A stretch of DNA of 64,000 bases, taken from NCBI RefSeq assembly GCF_016863015.1, contig NZ_BOOB01000024.1:112260-176259 (forward strand). Reading direction: 5' to 3'. Shown here in pieces: positions 15,249 to 24,390 of this stretch (within the stretch, counting starts at the first letter, position 1; every line of letters begins with the position of its first letter). The notes under the pieces were generated by a model. The model made no database searches. It was not told the DNA's origin and saw nothing but the letters and a program-made list of their open reading frames with translations. This DNA is from Microbispora amethystogenes (lineage in GTDB: Bacteria; Actinomycetota; Actinomycetes; Streptosporangiales; Streptosporangiaceae). The position numbers and the translations under genes were made by a program.

Positions 15249-15983
15249 TCAGCGCGCGAGCCACTCCCGATAGGTGGTCCCGGCGATGACGGCCCCCTCT
15301 TTGGCGATGAGCGCGTCGCCCGAGGCGGCGGCGTACAGGCCCGCGCCGTCGTCGGTGACGACCGCGCGGTGGTCGCCGCGGGCGGCGAGAGTGATCCTGC
15401 CCAGGTCGTCGAGCGCGAAGACCTCGGGCCCGGCGATGTCCAGGGTGCCGCGCAGCGGATCGCCCGCGCTGACGTCGGCCACGGCCCGCGCGACGTCGTC
15501 CGCGGCGACGGGCTGCATGAGGACGCCGGGCAGGCGGACGGTGCGCTCGTCGGAGGTCCAGGACATGACCGTCTCGACGAACTCGAAGAACTGCGTGGCA
15601 CGCACGATCGAGTACGGCACGGGACCGGCCTTGAGGAGGTCCTCCTGCAGCACCTTCGCCCGATAGTAGACCGAGCCGGGCACCCGGTCGGCGCCCACGA
15701 TCGACAGGATGACCGCGTGGCCGACGCCGGCCGCCCCGGCGGCGGTCAGCAGGTTGTCCATCGTCGTCCGGAAGAACGCGGGTGACGCGTCGTCGAAGGT
15801 CCGCGGCTTCGTCAGGTTGACCACGACGGCCGAGTCCGCCAGCGCCTCGGCGAGGCCCTTTCCGGTGAGCAGGTCCACACCCGTGGACGTCGAGTGCGGC
15901 ACCGCCTCGTGCCCGCGCGCGGTCAGGATCTCGACCACCCGGGAGCCGATGAGCCCGGTTCCACCGATGACAGCGATCTTCAT
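15249..15983 (-). CDS. NmrA/SDR-type NAD(P)-binding oxidoreductase (second copy)
   Basis: A 244-residue protein starting MKIAVIGGTGLIGSRVV, with the Rossmann G-x-x-G-x-x-G, VVVNLTKPRTFDDAS, LSIVGADRVPGSVYYRAKVLQEDLLKAGPVPYSIVRATQFFEF and a C-terminal T-T-Y-R-E-W-L. It is paralogous to the gene at 12969-13724. The ATG at 15983 has GGAAGG about 8 nt upstream. It is transcribed divergently from the ECF41 sigma gene, the classical arrangement of ECF41 and its target. No clear TGTCAC-type box was found in its own upstream 150 nt (closest GGTCACT), unlike the other units. Confidence 0.85.
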   Translation of the reverse strand: MKIAVIGGTGLIGSRVVEILTARGHEAVPHSTSTGVDLLTGKGLAEALADSAVVVNLTKPRTFDDASPAFFRTTMDNLLTAAGAAGVGHAVILSIVGADRVPGSVYYRAKVLQEDLLKAGPVPYSIVRATQFFEFVETVMSWTSDERTVRLPGVLMQPVAADDVARAVADVSAGDPLRGTLDIAGPEVFALDDLGRITLAARGDHRAVVTDDGAGLYAAASGDALIAKEGAVIAGTTYREWLAR

Positions 15984-16150
15984 TTGCCGGCCTTCCTGGT
16001 GATTGTCAGGGGGCCCCTGGGCACCCTGGGCACCGGGGCCAGGGTAGTGACCAGGCTCTCTCCGGGGCGCGATGGAGGGGCTCCCGAGGCGACCGTGATC
16101 ACAGCGGCATCGCGGGGATGCCGGGTGCGAACGGAGCCGAGATCGTGACC

Positions 16151-16828
16151 ATGAACCTGTTGGAGTCGCCGCCGGACCACGCGGGTCACGCGGGCCACGC
16201 GGCGCGGATCGACGAGGTGCCGGCCGGGCGACAAGACGGCGGCGTCGCGGCGTTCGCCCCCGTCGCGCCCCGGCTCTTAGCGATCGGCCTGCGCGTCCTG
16301 CACGACGCGGGCGAGGCCGAGGACGTGGTGCAGGAGACATGGCTGCGCTGGGCCCGCGCCGACCGCTCCGCCGTCGCCCGCCCGCCCGCCTACCTGGCGC
16401 TGACCGCGACCAGGCTCGCCCTGAACGTCGCGCAGTGCGCCCGCAGGCGGCGCGAGACCGCCGCCGGTCCGTGGCTGCCGGAGACGGCGGACCCCTCCGC
16501 CGGGCCGGAGACGGCGGCCGAACGGCACGAGGAGGTCGGCGCCGCGATCCGGCTGCTGCTGGAGCGGCTGACCCCCGCCGAGCGCGCGGTGTATCTCCTG
16601 CGCATCGCCTTCGACTACCCCTACCGCCGGATCTCGCAGATCCTCCACCTGGGCGAGGACCACGCCCGGCAACTGCTGCGACGGGCCCACGGTCATCTCG
16701 CCGGTGGGCGGCGCCGCCACCCGGTGAGCCCCGCCGCGCACGGGCGGCTCGTACGGACCTTCACGGCCGCCGCGCGGACCGGTGATCTCGGCGAACTGGA
16801 GGAACTGCTCGCCGGCGAGGTCGCGTGA
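16151..16828 (+). CDS. ECF41 (SigJ-like) RNA polymerase sigma factor, C-terminally truncated
   Basis: A 225-residue sigma-70 family protein. Region 2 is visible (FAPVAPRLLAIGLRVLHDAGEAEDVVQETWLRWA, about 35-69), then the ECF41 linker signature G-P-W-L-P-E (106-111), and region 4 (LTPAERAVYLLRIAFDYPYRRISQILHLGEDHARQLLRRAH). Normal members continue about 100 residues into a SnoaL-like domain with a D-G-G-G motif that controls activity. Here the protein stops at residue 225, just after LGELEELLAGEVA. An 18-bp palindrome and a fragment of an NmrA gene follow at once, indicating a deletion. The start (ATG 16151) is uncertain; an in-frame GTG-containing extension to 16118 is possible. Confidence 0.8.
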   Translation: MNLLESPPDHAGHAGHAARIDEVPAGRQDGGVAAFAPVAPRLLAIGLRVLHDAGEAEDVVQETWLRWARADRSAVARPPAYLALTATRLALNVAQCARRRRETAAGPWLPETADPSAGPETAAERHEEVGAAIRLLLERLTPAERAVYLLRIAFDYPYRRISQILHLGEDHARQLLRRAHGHLAGGRRRHPVSPAAHGRLVRTFTAAARTGDLGELEELLAGEVA

Positions 16829-16847
16829 GACCGGAGCCACTCGTCAT

Positions 16848-16865
16848 CCGGCCCGGCCGGGCCGG
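16848..16865. repeat. 18-bp perfect palindrome at a deletion junction
   Basis: CCGGCCCGGCCGGGCCGG reads identically on both strands. It sits exactly between the truncated sigma factor 3' end and the truncated NmrA 5' end, so it may mark or have promoted the breakpoint. Confidence 0.6.
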
Positions 16866-16890
16866 TCCCGCCGATCACCACCACCCTCAT
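16861..16890 (-). pseudogene. 5' fragment of a third NmrA-type oxidoreductase gene
   Basis: The minus strand reads ATG at 16890 followed by MRVVVIGGTG, the same ten-residue opening as the NmrA genes at 13724 and 15983, after which similarity stops abruptly (PAGPDDEW...). The upstream 80 nt also match the promoter region of the 13724 gene, including an ECF41-type element and a purine-rich ribosome site. It is the start of a gene whose body has been deleted. Confidence 0.7.
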
Positions 16891-16942
16891 GCCGATCCCC
16901 TTCCGTACGGCGGGGCGCTTGTTCGCCACCGCCCACGGAGGA

Positions 16943-16969
16943 GACCGGACAGCCTCCGTGCTCGTGACG
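16943..16969 (-). promoter_or_regulatory. Orphan ECF41-type promoter upstream of the truncated NmrA copy
   Basis: Minus strand: CGTCACG (16963-16969), 16 nt, GGTC (16943-16946). It has identical spacing to the intact NmrA gene promoter at 13779-13805. If active it would now direct antisense RNA into the sigma factor gene. Confidence 0.55.
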
Positions 16970-17000
16970 GCTGCCGAAGAGTTCGTGGCGCCCGGCCGGC

Positions 17001-17606
17001 TCAGCGGAGCCGGTCGTAGACCATGGCCATCTCGCCGAGTTCGCCCGTCTCGTGGTGGGTGAGCGTCCACTTCGTGGCCGGCAGGCCGTCGTCGAACAGC
17101 CGCCGCCCCCCTCCGGTGATCTCAGGGAGGATCATGAGGTGGAGCCGGTCGACGAGGTCGGCCGCGAGGAGCGCCTTGATGACACTGGCGCTGCTGTTGA
17201 CGAGGATGTCGCCCTCGCCGGTGGCCTTGAGATCGGCGACGACCTCGGCCGCGGGGGCGTTGACCACGCGGGTGCGCTCCCAGGGCGCCTCGGTCAGGGT
17301 GGTCGACAGGACCACCTTCTCCGCGCCGACCAGCCACTTGGCGTATCCGCGGTCACGCGGGTCGGCGCCGTCGTTGTCGGCGACCGAGGGCCAGTAGCCC
17401 ATGAATCCCTCGGCGTTGACCCGGCCGAGCAGCGCCGTCGTCGCGCCCTGCCACATGCGGTTCATGTGGTCCCGGGCGACCTCGGTGACCACGTACGGGA
17501 CGAAGGCGGCGAAGTCGCCGGGGCCGCCGGGGCCGTGGTAGCGCCCGTCGAGGGTGATGTTCAGGTTCGCGGTCACCTTGCGGCCGGTGGGGGTCGTGCT
17601 GGTCAT
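17001..17606 (-). CDS. Dihydrofolate reductase-like (RibD C-terminal) protein
   Basis: A 201-residue protein of the RibD_C/DHFR-like family: K-V-T-A-N-L-N-I-T-L-D-G-R (10-22), LLGRVNAEGFMGYWP (about 59-73), KVVLSTTL (95-102), a G-E-G-D-I-L-V-N-S-S-A-S-V nucleotide-binding segment and E-I-T-G-G-G-R-R-L-F-D-D-G-L. Actinomycetes carry many such NADPH-dependent reductases of unknown substrate. AGGGAG lies 7 nt before the ATG. The gene begins 20 nt after the ArsR-SRPBCC fusion and is probably expressed with it under the palindromic operator at 18479-18512. Confidence 0.87.
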   Translation of the reverse strand: MTSTTPTGRKVTANLNITLDGRYHGPGGPGDFAAFVPYVVTEVARDHMNRMWQGATTALLGRVNAEGFMGYWPSVADNDGADPRDRGYAKWLVGAEKVVLSTTLTEAPWERTRVVNAPAAEVVADLKATGEGDILVNSSASVIKALLAADLVDRLHLMILPEITGGGRRLFDDGLPATKWTLTHHETGELGEMAMVYDRLR

Positions 17607-17626
17607 GTCGTGCTCCCTTATTCGGC

Positions 17627-18469
17627 TTATTTGATGGGTGTGTCGGTGTCGTGCGGGCCGGCGGCGAGGATCGCCGCGAGCCGGTCGAGGCTCTGGCCGA
17701 AGCCGATCTCGACGCCCGCGACGAAGTCCGCGGAGTCGACGGTGCTGTCGGCGATCCGGAACCGGACGTCGAGGTCGGTGCCGGCCTCGGCCGGGCGCAG
17801 ATCGAGGTCGAGGTGTGCGGTGAAGGCGGAGCCGCCGCCGGGAAGCAGCGGGCGGAGCCGGTAGGCGAGGTGCTCACCGGGCCGCACCTCGTCCACGACC
17901 CCCTCGGCGCGCCCGGCGACCACGTCCGTCCCGCCGGTGTCCTCGGCGTCGCGGTACTCCTGGACGATCCGCCCGCCCGGCCGCGCCTCGAAGACGAGTT
18001 CGGAGACGCGCAGGTCGTCGGGCGTCCACCAGCGGGCGAGCAGGGAGGCGTCGGTCAGGTGACGCCAGACCAGTTCGGGGCTGCCGGCCAGAGACCGGTG
18101 GAACCCGAACGAGCGGCCGTCGGCCCATCCCGGCTCGTCGGCGGCGAGCCGCTCCGTGCGGAGGCTGAGCCCGTACCGGTCGTAGGTCTCGCGCGGGCCG
18201 CCGGCCCGGTCCGCGGTGTCGGCCAGGCGGCCGAGCGCGGCCGCCAGTTCCCGCAGCGGCTCGGACCGGAGGGCGTAGATCCGGCGCTGGCCGCTGCGCT
18301 GGGACGTGACGAGCCCGGCGCGCTCCAGGGCCTGCAGGTGCTTGGTGGTCTGCGGCTGACGTGCCCCGGCCAGCTCGGCCAGGACGCCGACCGGCCGGGG
18401 CCGCTCGGCCAGCAGGCTCACGAGCCGCCACCGGGCCGGGTCGGCCAGTGCGGTGAGGAGTTCGTCCAC
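17627..18469 (-). CDS. ArsR-type repressor fused to an SRPBCC (AHSA1-like) domain
   Basis: A 280-residue fusion. Residues 1-85 are a winged helix: ALADPARWRLVSLLAERPRPVGVLAELAGARQPQTTKHLQALERAGLVTSQRSGQRRIYAL. Residues from about 118 on are an SRPBCC/START-like fold: GRSFGFHRSLAGSPELVWRHLTDASLLARWWTPDDLRV...FEARPGGRIVQEYRD, ending with an I-G-F-G-Q-S-L-D-R-L helix. In most genomes these are two adjacent genes; here one protein may sense a hydrophobic ligand and regulate directly. The GTG start lies beside the 34-bp palindrome 18479-18512, which overlaps its ribosome binding site and suggests autorepression. Confidence 0.87.
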   Translation of the reverse strand: MDELLTALADPARWRLVSLLAERPRPVGVLAELAGARQPQTTKHLQALERAGLVTSQRSGQRRIYALRSEPLRELAAALGRLADTADRAGGPRETYDRYGLSLRTERLAADEPGWADGRSFGFHRSLAGSPELVWRHLTDASLLARWWTPDDLRVSELVFEARPGGRIVQEYRDAEDTGGTDVVAGRAEGVVDEVRPGEHLAYRLRPLLPGGGSAFTAHLDLDLRPAEAGTDLDVRFRIADSTVDSADFVAGVEIGFGQSLDRLAAILAAGPHDTDTPIK

Positions 18470-18478
18470 GACGCAAAC

Positions 18479-18512
18479 TATTCCTCCTCACGAATATTCG
18501 TGTCAAGGAATA
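18479..18512. promoter_or_regulatory. 34-bp dyad operator for the ArsR-SRPBCC operon
   Basis: TATTCCT (18479-18485) and AGGAATA (18506-18512) flank a perfect inner palindrome ACGAATATTCGT (18490-18501); all share the same centre. The AT-rich dyad is 10 nt upstream of the regulator start in otherwise GC-rich DNA, typical of ArsR binding sites. Confidence 0.7.
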
Positions 18513-18526
18513 AGTTCAGCGTGTGG

Positions 18527-19951
18527 TCAGGTGTGGCTGATCATCACGTGCTTGACGCGGGTGTAGGCGTCGAGGCCGTACCGGGACAGGTCCTTGCCGG
18601 TGCCCGAGTGCTTGAAGCCGCCGTGCGGCATCTCCGGCACGAACACCTGGTGGCAGTTGACCCAGACCGCCCCGAAGTCCAGCGCGGCGGACAGCCGCAT
18701 GGCCCGCCCGGTGTCCCTGGTCCACACGCTGGAGGCGAGCCCGTAGTCGACGCCGTTGGCCAGGGCGACGGCCTCGTCCTCGTCCGCGAACGCCTGCACG
18801 GTCACCACCGGGCCGAAGACCTCCTGCTGCACGATCTCGTCGTCCTGGCGCACCCCGGCGACGACGGTCGGCGGGAAGAAGAAACCGGGACGGCCGAGCC
18901 TGCCGCCGCCGGTGACCACGCGGGCGTGCGCGGGCAGCCGGTCGAGGAAGCCCGCGACCCGCTCGGCCTGGACCGCGTTGTTGGCCGGGCCGAGGAACAC
19001 GCCCTCCTCGTCCGGGTGCCCCACCCCGAGCGCCCGCGCGGCCTCGGCGAGCGCCTCGACGAACCCGTCGTACGCGCGCCGCTCCACGAGCACGCGCGTG
19101 ACGGCGGTGCAGTCCTGCCCGGTGTTGAAGAACGCCGCAGAGGCGATCCCGGCGGCCGTCGCGGCCGGGTCGGCGTCGGCGAAGACCAGAGCGGGGGCCT
19201 TGCCGCCGAGCTCCAGGTGGACGTCCTTGAGGTCGCCCGCCGCGGCCGCCATCACCTCGGCCCCGGCCCGCGTCGAGCCCGTGATCGCCACCATCTCCAC
19301 CCCGGGATGGGCGACCAGCGCGCGGCCGGTGTCCCGGTCGCCGCACACGACGTTGACCACGCCGGGCGGGAACACCCGCGCGCACATCTCGCCCAGCAGC
19401 ACGGTCGAGCCGGGCGTCGTGTCGGACGGCTTCAGCACCACCGTGTCGCCCGCCGCCAGCGCCGGGCCGATCTTCCAGGCGGCCATCATCAGCGGGTAGT
19501 TCCACGGCGTCACCTGGGCGACGACGCCGATCGGCTCCCGGCGCACGAACGAGGTGTGCCCCTCGGCGTACTCGGCGGCGCCGAGGCCCTCCAGCAGCCG
19601 CGCGGCTCCGGCGAAGTAGCGGACGGCGTCGACGGCCCCCTCCACGTCGACGCTCAGCGCGGTGGCGCGCGGCTTGCCGGTCGCCCGCACCTCCGCCTCG
19701 GCCAGCGCCTCCCTGCCCTCTGCCATCAGGTCGGCCAGTTCCAGGAGCAGCCGCTGACGCTCGGCCGGGGTGGTGCGCCGCCAGGCGCGGGCGGCCTCGG
19801 TGGCGGCGGCGACCGCCCGGCTCACGTCCTCGCCGCCCGAGAGGGCCGCCCGGGCGTACACCTTCTCGGTGGACGGGTCGACCAGGTCCATCCAGTCGCC
19901 GGATGCCGCTTCGCGGCTCTCTCCGGCGATCACGTTCCGTACCGTGTCCAT
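18527..19951 (-). CDS. NAD-dependent aldehyde dehydrogenase (aminobutyraldehyde/betaine-type)
   Basis: A 474-residue ALDH. It shows the NAD-binding V-T-P-W-N-Y-P (about 146-152), K-P-S-D-x-T-P, G-S-T-R-A-G, the general base Glu in L-E-L-G-G-K-A-P (about 249) and the catalytic Cys in F-F-N-T-G-Q-D-C (about 283), then E-x-F-G-P-V. The N-T-G-Q-D-C active site is typical of gamma-aminobutyraldehyde and related amino-aldehyde dehydrogenases, so polyamine or choline-type substrates are plausible but not proven. GGGAG lies about 8 nt before the ATG. It follows the aldo/keto reductase by 89 nt in the same direction and may share its TetR-controlled promoter. Confidence 0.9.
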   Translation of the reverse strand: MDTVRNVIAGESREAASGDWMDLVDPSTEKVYARAALSGGEDVSRAVAAATEAARAWRRTTPAERQRLLLELADLMAEGREALAEAEVRATGKPRATALSVDVEGAVDAVRYFAGAARLLEGLGAAEYAEGHTSFVRREPIGVVAQVTPWNYPLMMAAWKIGPALAAGDTVVLKPSDTTPGSTVLLGEMCARVFPPGVVNVVCGDRDTGRALVAHPGVEMVAITGSTRAGAEVMAAAAGDLKDVHLELGGKAPALVFADADPAATAAGIASAAFFNTGQDCTAVTRVLVERRAYDGFVEALAEAARALGVGHPDEEGVFLGPANNAVQAERVAGFLDRLPAHARVVTGGGRLGRPGFFFPPTVVAGVRQDDEIVQQEVFGPVVTVQAFADEDEAVALANGVDYGLASSVWTRDTGRAMRLSAALDFGAVWVNCHQVFVPEMPHGGFKHSGTGKDLSRYGLDAYTRVKHVMISHT

Positions 19952-20040
19952 AACCGGTCTCCCTCGGTGTCCAGGGAGGCCCTACCCACGGCCGGCGCCT
20001 CCCAAGACGGCCACCCGAGAGCCTCCCGTGGAGGCGCGGG

Positions 20041-21150
20041 TCAGGCGTCGCCGCCGGGCGTCCAGTTCCGTACGGCCGGGGCGTACCCGGCCGGCTTGTC
20101 CCCGACCTTGACGCCGGGGCTGACCAGCCAGCCCTGGTAGCCCGGCGTGAACATCCGGTAGACCGACGGGGGCGGCACGGCACTCGCCTCGTCGAGCCTC
20201 GCGCGCAGCTCGGCCGGCAGCTCGAAGTCGAGCGCGGCCACGTTCGCGTCGAGCTGCCCGGCGCTGCTCGCGCCGACGATGGCCGCCGCGATCCCGGGTT
20301 GGGTGGCGACCCAGTTGAGGGCGACCTGGGCCATCGTCACGCCGAGCTTCCCGGCGACCTCTTCGAGGGTCGCGAGGATCCGCCACTCCCGGTCGGTCCA
20401 GGAGAGTCCTGGTGAGCCGTCGCCGCCGAGCCTGCCCTCCCCGGCCAGGCCGCGGTCCGCGGGCCGGTACTTCCCGGTGAGGAAGCCGCCGCCCAGCGGG
20501 CTCCACGCGGTGATGCCGAGGCCGAGGTTCTGCCCCATGGCGACGTGCTCCAGCTCGATCGCCCGGTCCACGAGCGAGTAGGGGAGCTGCAGGCTGACCA
20601 TCGGCGTGAGGGAGTGCGTCTCGGCGAGGGTCTGCGCCCGCGCCGCGTACCAGGAGGGCACGTCCGACAGGCCCGCGTACCGGATCTTCCCGGCCCTGGT
20701 GAGGTCGTCGAAGGTCCGCAGCACCTCCTCGACGGGTGTTACACGGTCCCAGGTGTGCAGCAGGAACAGGTCGACGTAGTCGGTGCGCAGGCGACGCAGC
20801 GACGCCTCGACCGCTCTGATCATGTGCTTGCGGCCGTTGCCGCCCGCGTTCGGGTCTCCGGGGTCGACGCTGTTGGTGAACTTGGTGGTGAGCACCACCC
20901 GGTCGCGCACCCCGGCCTCGGCGAGAAGGGCGCCGAGGATCGTCTCGCTCTCCCCGGCCGTGTAGAAGTCGGCGGTGTCGACGAAGTTCCCGCCCGCTTC
21001 GAGATAGCGGCGGAAGATCGGGCGGGCCTCGTCCTCGGTCCTGCCGTACGCGGCGTGGAAGCCGCCGGTGCCGAAGTTCATCGTGCCCAGGGCCAGCCGG
21101 CTGACGCGCAGCCCGGAACGGCCGAGCAGGTAGTAGTGGTCGAGAGACAT
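20041..21150 (-). CDS. Aldo/keto reductase
   Basis: A 369-residue NADPH-dependent AKR: S-R-L-A-L-G-T-M-N-F-G (16-26), F-V-D-T-A-D-F-Y-T-A-G-E-S-E (catalytic Asp and Tyr about 57-62), V-L-T-T-K-F (Lys about 91), and L-L-H-T-W-D (His about 132). The C-terminal G-A-S-S-A-G-Q-L coenzyme loop is present. It starts 106 nt from the divergent TetR gene, with a TGGAC-N6-GTCCA palindrome between them. The following ALDH could oxidise a related carbonyl, so the pair may detoxify aldehydes; the substrate is unknown. Confidence 0.9.
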   Translation of the reverse strand: MSLDHYYLLGRSGLRVSRLALGTMNFGTGGFHAAYGRTEDEARPIFRRYLEAGGNFVDTADFYTAGESETILGALLAEAGVRDRVVLTTKFTNSVDPGDPNAGGNGRKHMIRAVEASLRRLRTDYVDLFLLHTWDRVTPVEEVLRTFDDLTRAGKIRYAGLSDVPSWYAARAQTLAETHSLTPMVSLQLPYSLVDRAIELEHVAMGQNLGLGITAWSPLGGGFLTGKYRPADRGLAGEGRLGGDGSPGLSWTDREWRILATLEEVAGKLGVTMAQVALNWVATQPGIAAAIVGASSAGQLDANVAALDFELPAELRARLDEASAVPPPSVYRMFTPGYQGWLVSPGVKVGDKPAGYAPAVRNWTPGGDA

Positions 21151-21224
21151 GGGAAGACCCTTCGTTCGGAAGGCCGGGGACTGCTGTCGAACCGCGCGGT
21201 CCCGTCAGCTTGCGCGAGATAAAA

Positions 21225-21240
21225 TGGACCAGCAAGTCCA
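21225..21240. promoter_or_regulatory. TetR operator candidate in the divergent intergenic region
   Basis: TGGAC-CAGCAA-GTCCA is a perfect 5-bp inverted repeat with 6-nt spacer, located 17 nt before the TetR start and 75 nt before the AKR start, within an AT-rich patch (ATAAAA). Confidence 0.6.
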
Positions 21241-21256
21241 AAAAGAGAGGGGGCTC

Positions 21257-21880
21257 ATGCGCGCACTGACCCGCAAGGGGGCCGCGACCCGGCAGCGCAT
21301 CCTGGAGGGCGCGGCGGCGCTCATCCGTGAGAACGGCGTGGCCGACACCACTCTCGACGACGTGCTGGCCGGTACGGCGACGAGCAAGAGCCAGCTCTTC
21401 CACTACTTCCCGGGCGGCCGGGAGGAACTGCTGCTGGCCGTGGCCCGCCTGGAGGCCGACCGTGTGCTGGAGGACCAGCGGCCCCAGCTCGGCGACCTCA
21501 CCTCCTGGCCCGCCTGGCAGGCGTGGCGCGACAAGGTCGTCGACCGTTACCGGCGGCAGGGCCGCCTGTGCCCGCTCAACTCCGTCACCTCCCACCTCGG
21601 CAGCCGTACGCCTGGGGCCCGGGCGGTCGTCACCGAGCTGATGCGCAGCTGGCAGGCCGAGATCGCGGCGGGCGTACGGCACATGCGGGACGCCGGGGAG
21701 ATCGGCCCGGACGTGGACCCCGACCGTGCGGCGGCCGCGCTGCTGGCCGGGATCCAGGGCGGCGTGCTGATCCAGATGTCCACCGGTGAGACCACCCATC
21801 TGGAGGCCGCTCTGGACATGGGCCTCGCCCACCTCCGCGCCGGCGGAGCTCGGGCTGGTAAGGTGGCAGACGGTTTGTGA
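21257..21880 (+). CDS. TetR-family transcriptional regulator
   Basis: A 207-residue TetR protein. The N-terminal helix-turn-helix is T-R-Q-R-I-L-E-G-A-A-A-L-I-R-E-N-G-V-A-D-T-T-L-D-D-V-L, then T-S-K-S-Q-L-F-H-Y-F-P-G-G-R-E-E-L (to about residue 60), and a C-terminal ligand domain ending ALDMGLAHLRAGGA follows. The LFHYFPGG recognition helix is the LmrA/YxaF-like variant. The ATG at 21257 follows GAGAGGGGG. It is divergent from the aldo/keto reductase and presumably represses both genes through the palindrome at 21225-21240. The promoter of the ABC-F gene lies inside its 3' end. Confidence 0.9.
   Translation: MRALTRKGAATRQRILEGAAALIRENGVADTTLDDVLAGTATSKSQLFHYFPGGREELLLAVARLEADRVLEDQRPQLGDLTSWPAWQAWRDKVVDRYRRQGRLCPLNSVTSHLGSRTPGARAVVTELMRSWQAEIAAGVRHMRDAGEIGPDVDPDRAAAALLAGIQGGVLIQMSTGETTHLEAALDMGLAHLRAGGARAGKVADGL
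21859..21864 (+). promoter_or_regulatory. -10 box for the ABC-F leader transcript
   Basis: TAAGGT, in the context CTGGTAAGGTGGCAG, is a good actinobacterial -10 element. It lies in the last codons of the TetR gene, about 38 nt before the leader peptide start. No strong -35 was seen. Confidence 0.5.
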
Positions 21881-21901
21881 TCGGAATCGAGGAGACCAGA
21901 C

Positions 21902-21931
21902 GTGGCAGGTGACGACGACATCTCCGGGTGA
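21902..21931 (+). CDS. Nine-residue leader peptide of the ABC-F gene
   Basis: GTG GCA GGT GAC GAC GAC ATC TCC GGG TGA encodes MAGDDDISG. It is preceded by GAGGAG with an ideal 7-nt spacing, so it should be translated efficiently, yet nothing but the ABC-F gene follows. Its three Asp codons and the ATC lie inside one arm of a long-range inverted repeat (see 21911-21999). This is the expected layout of a ribosome-stalling leader that senses a translation-inhibiting drug. Confidence 0.6.
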   Translation: MAGDDDISG

Positions 21932-21999
21932 TACCGGAGGGTGACGGCCCCGGCAGGCGTGTGACTAAACCGCTGTCGGCGTGGCCTCATGTCGTCGTC
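21911..21999 (+). promoter_or_regulatory. Putative ribosome-mediated attenuator of the ABC-F gene
   Basis: GACGACGACAT (21911-21921, inside the leader peptide codons) is the exact complement of ATGTCGTCGTC (21989-21999). Between them, CTCCGG/CCGGAG (21922-21939) forms a small hairpin spanning the leader stop codon, and a GC-rich imperfect stem covers about 21944-21986. A ribosome stalled on the leader would mask the 5' arm and free the 3' arm, so the structures are mutually exclusive. Confidence 0.55.
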
Positions 22000-22059
22000 T
22001 CCCCGTCTCCCTACCGGGCCCTTTGACGCGTGCCCGGGTCACACACCGAGGTTCTTTCC

Positions 22060-23685
<1,626 letters not shown>

Positions 23686-23941
23686 CACCCAGCCCTCGAG
23701 GCGCGCCCCGGTACCGCACGGCCTTCATACCCCGTGGGCGTAGTAGCCGGATGAGGGCCGCATCGTGACTGTTTTTATCTGAAAGGGCGCAGAAGGCTCC
23801 AAGGCCCTGCAATGCGTACCAGACCGTTATTGAGGATAGAGGTGAGCGCAAGGGGATCCCCCGTAGCGGGACGTGAATATAGCCTCGTTCGTCAAATGCC
23901 GGGGCTGGTCATGTCCATCGGAAACGCTCAGGATGGAAGTC

Positions 23942-24283
23942 ATGCCGGGGCGATTATCACTATGGGCAGGCGGCCTTCTCATCGTTGCCGCCGTCGCGGG
24001 AACAGCGGTCTACTTCGCGGTGCTCGGGCTTGACAGAGCGGACAAGCTGGCGAGCGTCGTCGGAGCGCTGGCAGCGATAGCGGGCATAGGGCTGACGCTC
24101 TGTGGAATGTTTCAAGCCCGTCGCGAGGCCTCTGGTTCGACGATAAGATCACCCGCCGTGCAGAACGTGATCATCGGAGGCTCTCAGTACGGCTCCGTCC
24201 TCCAGGCCAGGGACATCCACCGCCCGGTGCGCTTCGGCGCGCCCGGCGCTCCGACACCGGAGAGTCGCGACAGCGATCTGTGA
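23942..24283 (+). CDS. Small two-TM protein with C-terminal V-x-Q-A-R-D-x-H motif
   Basis: A 113-residue protein. Two hydrophobic helices (about 7-30 and 36-57) flank a short D-R-A-D-K turn; R60-R61 follow, then a polar stretch and the motif G84-S-V-L-Q-A-R-D-I-H-R-P-V-R-F98, and a Pro/Ser-rich end. A very similar 15-residue motif opens the NB-ARC protein at 26267. Small membrane proteins with such motifs occur widely in actinomycetes; function is unknown. By analogy with motif-sharing effector/NLR pairs it could be a membrane-acting effector (inference). The ATG at 23942 is favoured by GGATGGAAG upstream; ATG 23933 is an alternative. G+C is lower than in flanking genes. Confidence 0.65.
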   Translation: MPGRLSLWAGGLLIVAAVAGTAVYFAVLGLDRADKLASVVGALAAIAGIGLTLCGMFQARREASGSTIRSPAVQNVIIGGSQYGSVLQARDIHRPVRFGAPGAPTPESRDSDL

Positions 24284-24390
24284 CTACCCGGCTCCTTTCG
24301 CCTGGGCTCCCGGTTCACGGGATCGGGTGCTGAGCGAAGTCGTACTGCATGGAGGGAGCCCTATCGGGCGGCATCGAGGAGTCGACCAGC

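Noticed and set aside
17651..20140. Long + strand open frame opposite the ArsR-SRPBCC and aldehyde dehydrogenase genes
   Set aside because: It spans two unrelated genes and their operator in antisense and has no domain; a composition artefact.
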